NCBI RefSeq assembly: GCF_016937615.1
Contig: NZ_JAFHKI010000035.1
Location: 1-32,280, forward strand
Source: Pseudomonas lactucae
GTDB lineage: Bacteria > Pseudomonadota > Gammaproteobacteria > Pseudomonadales > Pseudomonadaceae
DNA length: 32,280 bases
Direction of reading: 5' to 3'
Position 1 is the first letter of the stretch, and each line of letters opens with the position of its first letter. The notes under the pieces are model-generated. The model made no database searches, had not been told where the DNA came from, and saw nothing but the letters and a program-made list of their open reading frames with translations. The translations under genes and the position numbers were made by a program. Shown here piece after piece: positions 1-8,495 of the stretch.

Positions 1-20
1 TCGCACCGCCCCTCCCATTT
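1..20. repeat. Truncated REP-like arm at window edge
   Basis: The first 20 bases are, on the minus strand, nearly the same as the left arm of the complete palindromic element at 5898-5946 (AAATG-GGGAGGGGCGGTGCGA, lacking TG). The rest of the element would lie left of the window. This marks the window edge as intergenic. Confidence 0.6.
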
Positions 21-105
21 GATCTGCATATATTGGGGGAAAAGCGTTTATACACACACTAAGAAACACTTCCTCCTCACTCCCGACGCACGCACAACTG
101 TTCCC

Positions 106-121
106 GTGACGTTAACGTCAC
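106..121. promoter_or_regulatory. Perfect 16-bp palindrome, possible operator
   Basis: GTGACGTTAACGTCAC is its own reverse complement. It sits in non-coding DNA downstream of the DUF2288 gene. There is no T-run beside it, so a terminator is unlikely. The ACGTTAACGT core resembles sites of MerR-family LiuR regulators as I remember them. That is a weak inference, and the gene it might serve lies outside the window. Confidence 0.35.
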
Positions 122-230
122 CCTCACCTGTGACCTTTCTTCACGGCAAGATGCCATCACCGCGTCAGCGGTTACTGCGCTACACACTTGCAACGGCGCA
201 AAACATGCACCTTTTCCGTGCAAACCTTTC

Positions 231-533
231 TCAAGCCGCCCTTTCCTGGATCAAAATCCACGGTGAAACCACCACCGCCCACAAGCTCGGGTCACGCTCG
301 ACCAGGTCCAATGCCCGCGTCGCAGACACTTCGCCAAGGCTGTTCGCGACCAGCCAGGCAGCGACTTTCTCGCGATTATCCTGCGCCATCGCCTCCGCCG
401 CCTCGATCAAATCCAGACCGGCATCGACCCACAATAGGGCACCCTTGGCAAAGAACGGTTCAAGCTCCTTCCAGGAAATTTCGGCGGTTTCACCGAGCAG
501 CTTGGCATAGAGGGTGCTAGGTTCTTGCGTCAT
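231..533 (-). CDS. DUF2288 family protein
   Basis: This is a 100-residue acidic protein that matches the small DUF2288 family of Pseudomonas and cyanobacteria in length and pattern (N-terminal LYAKLLGETAEISWKELEPF, then a G-AL-WVD segment and a C-terminal W-A-VV-PWILIQE). No function is established. It has no signal peptide or membrane segment and should be cytoplasmic. The ATG at 533 is preceded by AGGTG at a suitable distance. It is divergent from the bra operon, from which it is separated by 341 bases. The family call is from recognition of the sequence pattern; the function is unknown. Confidence 0.85.
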   Translation of the reverse strand: MTQEPSTLYAKLLGETAEISWKELEPFFAKGALLWVDAGLDLIEAAEAMAQDNREKVAAWLVANSLGEVSATRALDLVERDPSLWAVVVSPWILIQERAA

Positions 534-730
534 GGGAATTCACCTTGGGAAAAAATCGGCGCAATCATAACGTCGCGGCCAAGGTAGAAAAACCCAGTTG
601 CAAATGAGTCATCGAGAGAAAGTGTCAGGAAAGCCAAGGATTGCCCGAGTATCTGGCACCACCCCGCCGCAATTCTGTCTCTTTCTTTCATTTATGCGAC
701 ACACCCGGGTTTTGCCCCCAGCAGCCAGCT

Positions 731-772
731 TTTCAAGCGATCAACCGGCGCTCTACACTGTACCGGTACAGT
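731..772 (+). promoter_or_regulatory. Putative braC promoter with overlapping operator palindrome
   Basis: The perfect palindrome ACTGTACCGGTACAGT lies at 757-772, about 100 bases upstream of the braC start. It overlaps a possible -10 (TACACT, 754-759) that has a poor -35 (TTTCAA, 731-736) 17 bases before it. This placement would suit a repressor. It is not a LexA box, because the CTGT and ACAG half-sites are 6 rather than 8 bases apart. The promoter assignment is an inference; the palindrome is directly visible. Confidence 0.4.
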
Positions 773-791
773 TGCCAGGGCAGTGCCGGGG

Positions 792-808
792 GGATATCCG
801 CGATATCC
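792..808. promoter_or_regulatory. Second inverted repeat in braC leader
   Basis: GGATATC-CGC-GATATCC is a perfect inverted repeat with 7-base arms and a 3-base centre, 66 bases upstream of the braC ATG and inside the probable 5' leader. It could be a second operator. The rest of the 341-base gap (534-874) shows no credible gene. Confidence 0.35.
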
Positions 809-874
809 GATCCGGTTCAGCAGCTCACGAGGCCGCTAGAACTATAAAAAATACAACAGTAAGAGTGGAGCACT

Positions 875-2002
875 ATGAATAAGGCTACTAAGCAGATTTC
901 CAAACTGTTTGCCGCTATGGTCCTGGCTGGGGTTGCCGGCCATTCGTTCGCAGCCGACACCATCAAGATCGGCATTGCCGGTCCAAAGACCGGTCCTGTA
1001 ACGCAATACGGCGACATGCAATTCATGGGTGCCAAGCAGGCCATCGCCGACATCAACGCCAAGGGCGGCGTCGACGGTAAAATGCTTGAAGCCAAGGAAT
1101 ACGACGACGCTTGCGATCCTAAACAAGCCGTGGCGGTCGCCAACAAAGTGGTCAACGACGGCGTCAAGTTCGTGGTCGGTCACCTCTGCTCCAGCTCCAC
1201 TCAGCCAGCGTCCGACATTTATGAAGACGAAGGCGTGATCATGATCACCCCGGCTGCCACCAGCCCGGAAATCACCGCCCGTGGTTACAAACTGATCTTC
1301 CGCACCATCGGCCTGGACAGCGCCCAGGGCCCTGCGGCCGGCAACTACATCGCCGACCATGTGAAGCCTAAAATCGTTGCCGTGCTGCACGACAAACAGC
1401 AATACGGTGAAGGTATCGCCACCGCCGTCAAACAGACCCTCGAGAAGAAAGGCGTGAAGGTTGCCGTTTTCGAAGGCTTGAACGCTGGTGACAAAGACTT
1501 CTCCTCGGTCATCCAGAAACTCAAGCAAGCCAACGTCGACTTCGTCTACTACGGCGGCTACCACCCGGAGCTGGGCCTGATCCTGCGCCAGTCCAAGGAA
1601 AAAGGCCTGAACGCCAAGTTCATGGGCCCAGAGGGCGTCGGCAACGACTCCATCTCGCAAATCGCCCAGGGCGCTTCCGAAGGCCTGCTGGTCACCCTGC
1701 CGAAATCTTTCGACACCGACCCGGCCAACAAAGCCATCGTTGAAGAGTTCACCAAGAACAAGCAGGACCCAACCGGTCCATTCGTGTTCCCGGCCTACTC
1801 GGCTGTTGAAGTCATCGCCGGCGGTATTACTGCCGCCAAGAGCGAAGACACCGCCAAAGTGGCCGAAGCCATCCACGCGGGCACCTTCAAGACCCCTACC
1901 GGCGAGCTGAGCTTCGACGCCAAGGGCGACCTGAAGGACTTCAAGTTCGTGGTCTACGAATGGCACTTCGGCAAACCTAAAACCGAAGTTTCCCCTCAGT
2001 AA
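875..2002 (+). CDS. braC: Branched-chain amino acid ABC transporter, periplasmic binding protein
   Basis: This is the periplasmic Leu/Ile/Val (and Ala/Thr) receptor of the LIV-I system, which delivers substrate to the BraDE membrane pair. The 375-residue protein starts with a Sec signal peptide (hydrophobic core about residues 11-24, likely cleavage after SFA at 26). The mature part begins with the family pattern DTIKIGIAGPKTGPVTQYGD and contains the type I periplasmic fold with the conserved VGHLCSSSTQPAS ligand loop. GTGGAG precedes the ATG at 875. It is first in the operon and is followed by a strong hairpin before braD. That layout commonly lets binding protein outnumber the membrane parts. 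The gene is intact, unlike braE and braG downstream. Confidence 0.96.
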   Translation: MNKATKQISKLFAAMVLAGVAGHSFAADTIKIGIAGPKTGPVTQYGDMQFMGAKQAIADINAKGGVDGKMLEAKEYDDACDPKQAVAVANKVVNDGVKFVVGHLCSSSTQPASDIYEDEGVIMITPAATSPEITARGYKLIFRTIGLDSAQGPAAGNYIADHVKPKIVAVLHDKQQYGEGIATAVKQTLEKKGVKVAVFEGLNAGDKDFSSVIQKLKQANVDFVYYGGYHPELGLILRQSKEKGLNAKFMGPEGVGNDSISQIAQGASEGLLVTLPKSFDTDPANKAIVEEFTKNKQDPTGPFVFPAYSAVEVIAGGITAAKSEDTAKVAEAIHAGTFKTPTGELSFDAKGDLKDFKFVVYEWHFGKPKTEVSPQ

Positions 2003-2023
2003 GCCAGGCGTTACTGGTCCTAC

Positions 2024-2055
2024 AAGCCCACTGTGAAAGCAGTGGGCTTTGTTTT
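2024..2055 (+). terminator. Intra-operon terminator/attenuating hairpin after braC
   Basis: AAGCCCACTG-TGAAAG-CAGTGGGCTT is a perfect 10-bp stem with a 6-base loop, followed by TGTTTT. It lies 21 bases after the braC stop and 176 bases before braD. It likely stops part of the transcripts and protects braC mRNA. Confidence 0.85.
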
Positions 2056-2231
2056 ACGAGGTTTATGGGCCTGTCACCCGCGATCCGGGCGCTGGCTCAC
2101 CTGAAAATCTTAAAACCGTCACCAGCGGTTCGCTGGCAAACGCTTTGTGCAAATGTGCTCACAGAACACAGCCCAGGGCCGGAACATGACTCCACCAGTG
2201 AAATGCGTATCGGGTTTTTAGGAGCGCTGTA

Positions 2232-3155
2232 ATGCCTGAGATCTATCATTTTTTCCAACAGCTGGTTAATGGCCTGACCATTGGCAGCACCTATGCCTTG
2301 ATAGCCATTGGCTACACAATGGTTTACGGCATCATTGGAATGATCAACTTCGCCCATGGCGAGGTGTACATGATTGGTTCCTACGTGGCCTTCATCGCCC
2401 TTGCCGGGCTGGCCATGATGGGTATCCATTCCCTGCCGCTGTTGATGACCGCCGCGTTCCTTGCGTCGATCGTCGTGACCAGTGCCTATGGCTACAGTAT
2501 CGAGCGCGTTGCCTACCGTCCCTTGCGTGGCAGCAACCGTTTGATCCCGTTGATTTCCGCCATCGGCATGTCGATTTTCCTGCAGAACACCGTATTGCTG
2601 TCCCAGGATTCCAAGGATAAATCCATTCCCAACCTGATCCCGGGGAGCTTCTCCTTCGGCCCGGGCGGCGCAGAAGAAGTGCTGATTTCCTACATGCAGA
2701 TCCTGGTCTTTGTCGTCACCCTGGTGGCCATGCTGGGCCTGACCCTGTTCATCTCCCGCTCCCGCCTGGGACGTGCCTGCCGGGCCTGCGCCGAAGACAT
2801 CAAGATGGCCAACCTGCTGGGCATCAACACCAACAACATCATCGCCCTGACCTTCGTGATCGGCGCCGCGCTGGCGGCTGTCGCTGCCGTGTTGCTGAGC
2901 ATGCAGTACGGCGTGATCAACCCCAACGCCGGTTTCCTGGTGGGCCTCAAGGCCTTTACGGCAGCGGTATTGGGCGGTATCGGCAGTATTCCGGGCGCGA
3001 TGCTCGGCGGGCTGGTGCTGGGTGTGGCCGAAGCGTTCGGTGCCGATATCTTCGGCGACCAGTACAAAGACGTCGTGGCGTTCGGCCTGTTGGTTCTGGT
3101 GCTGTTGTTCCGTCCGACCGGCATCCTGGGCCGTCCGGAGGTTGAGAAAGTATGA
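2232..3155 (+). CDS. braD: Branched-chain amino acid ABC transporter permease (LivH type)
   Basis: This is one of the two inner-membrane permeases of the LIV-I importer. It is 307 residues long, the usual length, very hydrophobic, with about eight membrane segments. Family signatures seen are the N-terminal QQLVNGLTIGSTYALIAIGYTMVYG, the INFAHGE motif at about residues 38-44, and the C-terminal AFTAAVLGGIGSIPGAMLGG. AGGAG lies ten bases before the ATG at 2232. Its stop overlaps the braE start (ATGA), showing tight coupling. The reading frame is intact. Confidence 0.96.
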   Translation: MPEIYHFFQQLVNGLTIGSTYALIAIGYTMVYGIIGMINFAHGEVYMIGSYVAFIALAGLAMMGIHSLPLLMTAAFLASIVVTSAYGYSIERVAYRPLRGSNRLIPLISAIGMSIFLQNTVLLSQDSKDKSIPNLIPGSFSFGPGGAEEVLISYMQILVFVVTLVAMLGLTLFISRSRLGRACRACAEDIKMANLLGINTNNIIALTFVIGAALAAVAAVLLSMQYGVINPNAGFLVGLKAFTAAVLGGIGSIPGAMLGGLVLGVAEAFGADIFGDQYKDVVAFGLLVLVLLFRPTGILGRPEVEKV

Positions 3156-4403
3156 GCAGATATCTTAAATCGGCGTTTTTCAGCGCCTTACTGGTATGGG
3201 CCGTGGCCTTTCCGGTACTCGGCCTCAAGCTGAGCATTGTCGGCATCAACCTGGAAGTGCATGGCACAGGTCCCGTGACCTTGACCATCATTGCCCTGTG
3301 CTCGGTGCTGATGTTCCTGCGGGTGCTGTTCAGCCAGCAGGTCGGCGCCTTGTTCAAGGGCAACCGCGCTCCGTTGGTGTCGCCCAAGGTCAGCCAATTC
3401 CTGACCCTGCCGCGTACCCAGCGCTACATCATCATCGGCCTGATCGTGGCCGCGCTGATCTGGCCGTTCTTCGGCTCGCGCGCGCCGTCGACATCGCCAC
3501 CCTGATCCTCATCTACGTATTGCTGGGCCTGGGCCTGAACATCGTGGTGGGCCTGGCCGGCCTGCTCGACCTGGGTTATGTGGGCTTCTACGCCGTGGGT
3601 GCCTACACCTACGCGCTGCTCTCGCATTATCTGGGCTGGAGCTTCTGGATCTGCCTGCCGCTGGCGGGTATGGCGGCGGCCACGTTCGGCTTCCTGCTGG
3701 GCTTCCCGGTGTTGCGCCTGCGCGGTGACTACCTGGCGATCGTGACCCTGGGATTCGGGGAAATCATCCGCCTGTTCCTGCGTAACCTCACCGACATCAC
3801 CGGCGGCCCAACGGCATCAGCAGCATCCCCAAGCCGACATTCTTCGGGCTGTCGTTCGACCGTAGCGCTGCCGAGGGCATGCAGACCTTCCACGAGTACT
3901 TCGGGATCGCCTACAACCCGGTGAGCAAGGTGGTGTTCCTCTACCTGGTGGCACTGTTGCTGGCATTGGCCGCGCTGTTCGTGATCAACCGCCTGCTGCG
4001 CATGCCGATCGGCCGTGCGTGGGAAGCGCTGCGCGAAGATGAGATCGCCTGCCGCGCGCTGGGGCTGAACCCGACCATCATCAAGCTCTCCGCGTTCACC
4101 CTGGGTGCTGCGTTCGCCGGTTTCGCCGGTAGCTTCTTCGCCGCTCGCCAAGGCCTGGTGACGCCTGAGTCGTTCACCTTTATCGAGTCGGCGATCATCC
4201 TCGCCATCGTGGTACTGGGTGGCATGGGCTCGCAACTGGGCGTGATCCTGGCGGCGATCGTGATGATCCTGCTACCGGAAATGATGCGTGAGTTCAGCGA
4301 ATACCGCATGTTGATGTTCGGCGCCATGATGGTGCTGATGATGATCTGGCGTCCTCAAGGCCTGCTGCCCATGCAACGTCCACACATGGAGCTGCGCAAA
4401 TGA
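3152..4403 (+). pseudogene. braE: Branched-chain amino acid ABC transporter permease (LivM type), two frameshifts
   Basis: This is the second membrane permease of LIV-I. The coding frame changes twice. Residues from [10 protein letters not shown] run in one frame to about 3480. The next part ([37 protein letters not shown]) is in the second frame, and after about 3807 the rest ([19 protein letters not shown] onward) is in the third. Restoring one base at each place gives 417 residues, the length I expect for BraE. The first break is at CGCGCGCC, where CGCGGCGCC (SRGAVDIATL) is expected. The second is at GGCGGCCCAACGG, where a fourth C is expected (TGGPNGIS). Both flanks are otherwise well conserved and have normal codon use, so a sequence error or very recent mutation is likelier than old decay. 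The start overlaps braD and the end overlaps braF by ATGA. Confidence 0.9.
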
Positions 4404-5167
4404 GCCGCGAGATCCTGAAAGTCGAAAATCTGAGCATGCGCTTCGGTGGCCTGCTGGCGGTCAACGGCGTGGCCCTGACCGTGAAAGAGAAACAAGTGGT
4501 AGCGCTGATCGGCCCCAACGGCGCCGGCAAGACCACGGTGTTCAACTGCCTCACCGGCTTCTACAAGCCAAGTGGCGGCAGCATCCTGCTGGACGGCCAG
4601 CCGATCCAGGGCCTGGCCGGACACGAAATCGCCCGCAAGGGCGTGGTGCGCACCTTCCAGAACGTGCGGTTGTTCAAGGACATGACGGCGGTCGAAAACC
4701 TGCTGATCGCTCAGCACCGTCACCTGAACACCAACTTCTTTGCCGGCCTTTTCAAGACCCCGGCGTTCCGCAAAAGCGAGCGCGAGGCGATGGAATACGC
4801 CGAGTACTGGCTGGACAAGGTCAACCTCACCGAGTTTGCCAACCGCCCTGCCGGCACCCTGGCCTATGGTCAGCAACGTCGTCTGGAAATCGCGCGCTGC
4901 ATGATGACCCGTCCGCGGATCCTGATGCTCGACGAACCGGCGGCCGGCCTGAACCCCAAGGAAACCGAAGACCTCAAGGCGCTGATCGGCGTGCTGCGTG
5001 AGGAAAACAACGCCACGGTGCTGTTGATCGAACACGACATGAAGCTGGTCATGAGCATTTCCGACCATATCGTGGTGATCAACCAGGGCACGCCACTGGC
5101 CGACGGAACGCCGGAGCAGATCCGCGACAATCCCGAAGTGATCAAAGCCTATCTGGGGGAAGCGTAA
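4400..5167 (+). CDS. braF: Branched-chain amino acid ABC transporter ATPase (LivG type)
   Basis: This is the first of two cytoplasmic ATPases that power LIV-I uptake. The 255-residue protein is complete. Walker [10 protein letters not shown] is at residues 38-46, the signature LAYGQQRR at about 154-161, Walker B LMLDEP ends near 180 (D178, E179), and the switch His is in IEHDM near 212. The [11 protein letters not shown]-terminus and the [11 protein letters not shown]-loop are typical of LivG. It overlaps braE by four bases, and braG follows after one base. Confidence 0.96.
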   Translation: MSREILKVENLSMRFGGLLAVNGVALTVKEKQVVALIGPNGAGKTTVFNCLTGFYKPSGGSILLDGQPIQGLAGHEIARKGVVRTFQNVRLFKDMTAVENLLIAQHRHLNTNFFAGLFKTPAFRKSEREAMEYAEYWLDKVNLTEFANRPAGTLAYGQQRRLEIARCMMTRPRILMLDEPAAGLNPKETEDLKALIGVLREENNATVLLIEHDMKLVMSISDHIVVINQGTPLADGTPEQIRDNPEVIKAYLGEA

Positions 5168-5168
5168 A

Positions 5169-5869
5169 ATGCTGCAATTCGAAAACGTTTCCACTTTCTA
5201 CGGCAAGATCCAGGCCCTGCACAGCGTCAATGTGGAAGTGCGCCAGGGTGAGATCGTGACCCTGATCGGTGCCAACGGCGCCGGCAAGTCCACTCTGCTG
5301 ATGACCCTGTGCGGATCGCCGCAGGCCCACAGCGGCAGCATCCGCTACATGGGTGAAGAGCTGGTGGGCCAGGAATCGTCGCACATCATGCGCAAGAGCA
5401 TCGCGGTGGTGCCGGAAGGCCGTCGTGTGTTCTCGCGCCTGACCGTCGAAGAGAACCTGGCCATGGGCGGGTTCTTTACCGACAAGGGCGACTACCAGGA
5501 GCAGATGGACAAGGTGTTGCACCTGTTCCCCCGGCTCAAGGAACGCTTCAGCCAACGCGGCGGCACCATGTCCGGCGCGAGCAGCAAATGCTCGCCATCG
5601 GCCGGGCGCTGATGAGCAAGCCCAAGCTGTTGCTCCTGGACGAACCGTCCCTGGGCCTGGCGCCGATCATCATCCAGCAGATCTTCGACATCATCGAACA
5701 GCTGCGCAAGGACGGTGTGACGGTGTTCCTGGTGGAACAGAACGCCAACCAGGCGCTGAAAATCGCCGACCGCGCCTATGTACTGGAAAACGGCCGGGTG
5801 GTGATGCAGGGCACGGGTGAGCAGTTGCTGACCGATCCGAAGGTGCGGGAGGCGTACCTGGGCGGTTAA
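5169..5869 (+). pseudogene. braG: Branched-chain amino acid ABC transporter ATPase (LivF type), one frameshift
   Basis: This is the second ATPase of LIV-I. Walker A GANGAGKST is at residues 34-42. Walker [14 protein letters not shown] and the [21 protein letters not shown] end are in a different frame. The break is at about 5577, codon 137, exactly in the ABC signature: TCCGGCGCGAGCAGC is read where TCCGGCGGCGAGCAG (SGGEQ) is expected, one G short. With the base restored, the product is 233 residues, the normal length. As written, the protein would lose the signature motif and Walker B and be inactive. It is the last gene of the operon. Sequence error or recent mutation are both possible. Confidence 0.9.
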
Positions 5870-5897
5870 GAGACGGATGCGATAGGAGCCGGATCAA

Positions 5898-5946
5898 AAA
5901 TGTGGGAGGGGCGGTGCGACGATTCGATTTGCCCCTTCCCACATTT
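5898..5946. repeat. REP-like palindromic element between braG and bufA
   Basis: AAATGTGGGAGGGGC (5898-5912) pairs with GCCCCTTCCCACATTT (5931-5946), with a one-base bulge and an 18-base loop. It belongs to the Pseudomonas GTGGGAGG repeat type. It lies 28 bases after the braG stop and may separate braG mRNA from the bufferin operon. The truncated element at 1-20 has the same arm. Confidence 0.75.
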
Positions 5947-5980
5947 ATTTTGTGTTGTATGAAGTTTTTTCGACTGACTT

Positions 5981-6035
5981 TGTAACGAACTCAACCCTCC
6001 CCTCTCTAGTGGTGCATGCAGGCAATCAAGCCTGC
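5981..6035 (+). promoter_or_regulatory. Possible bufA promoter and leader inverted repeat
   Basis: TGTAAC at 5981-5986 resembles the -35 of ECF sigma promoters (GTAAC type), which drive bufferin operons in other bacteria. No clear matching -10 is seen, so this is weak. The perfect inverted repeat GCAGGC-AATCAA-GCCTGC at 6018-6035 lies 27 bases before the bufA ATG and could be an operator or a leader hairpin. GGAG at 6052-6055 is the ribosome site. Confidence 0.3.
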
Positions 6036-6062
6036 TCATTCAACCGCTACTGGAGATACACC

Positions 6063-6359
6063 ATGACCACCAAACTGTCCGCCGCCACCCTCGTCCTGGC
6101 CCTGGGTTCCGCCCTGAGCCTGTCCGCCTTGACCAGCACCGCCCACGCCGCCGACGACATGCAAAAGTGCTTCGGCGTCGCTGAAGCCGGCAAGAACAAT
6201 TGCGCCGCGGGCGCCGGCACGTCCTGCGCCGGCACCTCGAAAACCAAGGACCAGGCCAATGCCTGGAAACTGGTCCCCGCCGGCACCTGTGCCAAAACTC
6301 CAAGCTCCACCTCGCCGACCGGTTTCGGCCAGGAAGCAGCCTTCACCGCCAAGTCCTGA
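6063..6359 (+). CDS. bufA1: BufA1-type periplasmic bufferin metallophore precursor (DUF2282)
   Basis: This is a ribosomally made precursor peptide of 98 residues that is exported and binds copper after its cysteines are modified. A Sec signal peptide (residues 1-29, ending AHA) precedes a mature part with four cysteines at 36, 47, 55 and 76, in the DUF2282 pattern [25 protein letters not shown] and [11 protein letters not shown]. In the characterised Caulobacter bufferin 1, as I recall, some of these cysteines become 5-thiooxazoles and the peptide sequesters copper in the periplasm. The C-terminal [16 protein letters not shown] is variable. ATG at 6063 has GGAG upstream; an in-frame extension to 5952 would bury the signal peptide and is not used. 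It is the first gene of bufA-bufB-bufC-doxX. Confidence 0.9.
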   Translation: MTTKLSAATLVLALGSALSLSALTSTAHAADDMQKCFGVAEAGKNNCAAGAGTSCAGTSKTKDQANAWKLVPAGTCAKTPSSTSPTGFGQEAAFTAKS

Positions 6360-6385
6360 AACCCTGCGCACCTCGAGTCTCGATC

Positions 6386-7240
6386 ATGAACCTTTCATCC
6401 CGGCAAGCCGCTCTGCCGCGTCGGGCCGGGCTTGGGTTGAAGAACGAGCACTTCGCTGAAGTGCTCGACTCCTCACCCGACATCGGTTTCTTTGAAGTAC
6501 ACGCCGAAAACTACATGGTGGCCGGCGGCCCGTTTCACCACTACCTGGGGTTGATCCGCGAGCAATACCCACTGTCATTGCACGGCGTGGGTTTGTCTAT
6601 CGGCGGCGAAGGCCCGCTGAACCGTGAGCACCTGGCACGGTTGGTCACGCTGATCGAACGCTATCAGCCCCAATCCTTTTCCGAACACCTGGCCTGGTCC
6701 AGCCACGGCCCGGTGTTTCTCAATGACCTGCTGCCCCTGGCCTACGACACCGCCACCCTCAACCGGGTATGCGAGCACATCGACCAGGTGCAGGGCACGC
6801 TCCGGCGGCAGATGTTGCTGGAGAACCCATCGACCTACCTGCAGTTCCAGTGCTCGACCCTGGACGAGACGGACTTCATCAGCGAGATCATCCGCCGCAC
6901 CGGCTGTGGCTTGCTGCTGGACGTGAACAACGTCTACGTGTCGTGCATCAACCACCAACGCGATCCACTGGCCTACATCGATGCGCTGCCATTGCACGCG
7001 GTGGGTGAGATTCATCTGGCGGGTTTTGCCGAAGACACGGACAACCTCGGCGATCGCCTGTTGATCGATGACCACGGCGCGCCCGTTGATAACGCGGTGT
7101 GGCGGTTGTACGAACAGGTATTGGAACGCATCGGCCCGGTCCCGACGTTGATCGAACGGGACAACCAGGTACCGGCCTTCAGCGTTCTGATGGTCGAAGC
7201 CCGCACAGCCGAAGGGCATCTGTCGCGAGTACGCTCATGA
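6386..7240 (+). CDS. bufB1: MNIO-family bufferin maturase (DUF692)
   Basis: This is a multinuclear non-heme iron oxygenase that installs the cysteine-derived heterocycles on the BufA peptide. The 284-residue TIM-barrel protein shows the family metal-site motifs: E37 and E41-N42 in [10 protein letters not shown]66 in [12 protein letters not shown]101 in SEHLAW, E146-N147 in LLENP, D179-N181-N182 in [12 protein letters not shown]210 in EIHLAGF, D229-H230 in DDHG, and the final E in LIERDN. The ATG at 6386 is chosen because the conserved GAGLG-like LPRRAGLGL start follows; the longer open frame upstream runs through bufA in another frame. The ribosome site is weak. It lies 26 bases after bufA and overlaps bufC by four bases. 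Confidence 0.92.
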   Translation: MNLSSRQAALPRRAGLGLKNEHFAEVLDSSPDIGFFEVHAENYMVAGGPFHHYLGLIREQYPLSLHGVGLSIGGEGPLNREHLARLVTLIERYQPQSFSEHLAWSSHGPVFLNDLLPLAYDTATLNRVCEHIDQVQGTLRRQMLLENPSTYLQFQCSTLDETDFISEIIRRTGCGLLLDVNNVYVSCINHQRDPLAYIDALPLHAVGEIHLAGFAEDTDNLGDRLLIDDHGAPVDNAVWRLYEQVLERIGPVPTLIERDNQVPAFSVLMVEARTAEGHLSRVRS

Positions 7241-8013
7241 GCCTTCAAGCCACGTTCGCCAATGCCTTGCTGATGCCCGCCCGGCCTTGCCCCGACGGCC
7301 TGTTCAGCCGCAACGGTGCCGACCCGCAAAGCCGCTTTGCGGTGTACCGCAACAATGTTCACAGTTCGTTGATCAATGCCTTGGCCGCCGCTTACCCGGT
7401 GACCTTGCGACTGGTGGGCGACGCGTTTTTTCGCGCCATGGCCGGTGTGTACGTACAAGCATGCCCACCCAGCAGCCCGGTGATAAGCGAGTACGGCAGC
7501 ACATTCGCCGATTTCATCCAGGGCTTCGAACCTGCAACCAGCGTGCCCTACCTGGCGGACATCGCACGGCTGGAGCGGCTGCGGGTACGCGCTTTTCACG
7601 CGGCGGACACCCAGTCTGCCGATCAACTCAGCGTGCTCCAGCGACTGCAGGGCTCAACAAACCTCGGGCAATGGCGCCTGCAACTGCACCCCTGCGTCGC
7701 CACACTCAATTCGCCCTACGCCGTGGTCGCGGTCTGGGCTGCGCATCAGACCGAGGACGCCGTCGACACCTTGAATCCCTGGTACGCCCAAGGCGCATTG
7801 GTGTTGCGCCAGGGCCTGGAGGTCAAGGTCGTTGTCATCGACAACGCTTCGGTGGCATTCATCGACAGCCTGAACCAAGGCATGCAACTGGAAGACGCCG
7901 TGGCACAGGCCCTCGAAGCGTCGGCCGACTTCGACCCGATACCGTGCCTGTCGCTGCTGATCCGTCACGACGCAATCACTCATCTGCTCCCGGAACAAGA
8001 GGTATCACCATGA
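7237..8013 (+). CDS. bufC1: BufC/HvfC-type partner protein (DUF2063 N-terminal domain)
   Basis: This 258-residue protein is the usual companion of an MNIO maturase and is thought to hold or present the precursor peptide. The N-terminal DUF2063 helical part is clear: FANALLMPA, then [42 protein letters not shown], and [27 protein letters not shown] at about residues 85-115. The C-terminal part (about 145-258) is more variable. It starts inside the bufB1 stop (ATGA) and ends overlapping the DoxX start, so the three are translationally coupled. No membrane segment or signal is seen, so it should act in the cytoplasm. Confidence 0.9.
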   Translation: MSLQATFANALLMPARPCPDGLFSRNGADPQSRFAVYRNNVHSSLINALAAAYPVTLRLVGDAFFRAMAGVYVQACPPSSPVISEYGSTFADFIQGFEPATSVPYLADIARLERLRVRAFHAADTQSADQLSVLQRLQGSTNLGQWRLQLHPCVATLNSPYAVVAVWAAHQTEDAVDTLNPWYAQGALVLRQGLEVKVVVIDNASVAFIDSLNQGMQLEDAVAQALEASADFDPIPCLSLLIRHDAITHLLPEQEVSP

Positions 8014-8495
8014 ACATCAGCCCTCCCTGCGTGATCAAACGCGTCATCGCACTTTTCGACGCCATCCCCTACAGCCTGATCGCCTTTTTGACGCGCTTCT
8101 CCATTGCCGCAGTGTTCTGGAAATCGGGGCAAACCAAGGTCGAAGGCTTTGCCATTGACCTGATCAGCGGCACCTTCCAACTCGGTACGCCCAAGCTCGC
8201 CGCTTCAACCTTGCCGCTGTTTCGCAGCGAATACCACGTGCCGTTGTTGTCGCCGGAAGTGGCCGCGCACATGGCGGCATTCGCCGAGCACTTCTTCCCG
8301 GTACTGATCCTGCTGGGGCTCGCCACGCGGTTCTCGGCCCTGGCCTTGATTGGTATGACCCTGGTGATTCAACTGTTCGTCTACCCCGACGCTTATCCAA
8401 CCCATGGCACCTGGATTGCGGTGCTGTTGCTGCTGGTCGCCCAGGGCCCGGGCCGCCTGTCCATCGATCACCTGATCGCCCGGCGCTACCGTTAA
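8010..8495 (+). CDS. DoxX family inner-membrane protein of the bufferin operon
   Basis: This is a 161-residue protein with about four membrane segments (near residues 20-38, 80-105, 107-125 and 133-150), in the DoxX pattern [22 protein letters not shown] and [41 protein letters not shown]. DoxX proteins regularly close bufferin operons (BufD in Caulobacter). The role is not known; an electron-transfer or membrane-anchoring part is possible. AGAGG precedes the ATG, and the start overlaps bufC1 by four bases. The stop overlaps the end of the convergent LysR gene by four bases. Confidence 0.9.
   Translation: [161 protein letters not shown]

Noticed and set aside
19..510. 163-residue plus-strand frame at the left edge
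   Set aside because: It is mostly antisense to the DUF2288 gene and crosses the repeat-containing intergenic DNA.
651..672. Sigma-54 promoter TGGCAC upstream of braC
   Set aside because: TGGCAC is present, but no TTGC follows at the required spacing.
757..772. LexA (SOS) box at the braC palindrome
   Set aside because: LexA sites need CTGT and ACAG with 8 bases between. Here there are 6.
598..882. 94-residue plus-strand open frame upstream of braC
   Set aside because: It covers the promoter palindromes, lacks a ribosome site, and reads past the braC start in another frame.
842..1966. 374-residue minus-strand open frame opposite braC
   Set aside because: It is antisense to an intact binding-protein gene and has no similarity to a known protein that I recognise.
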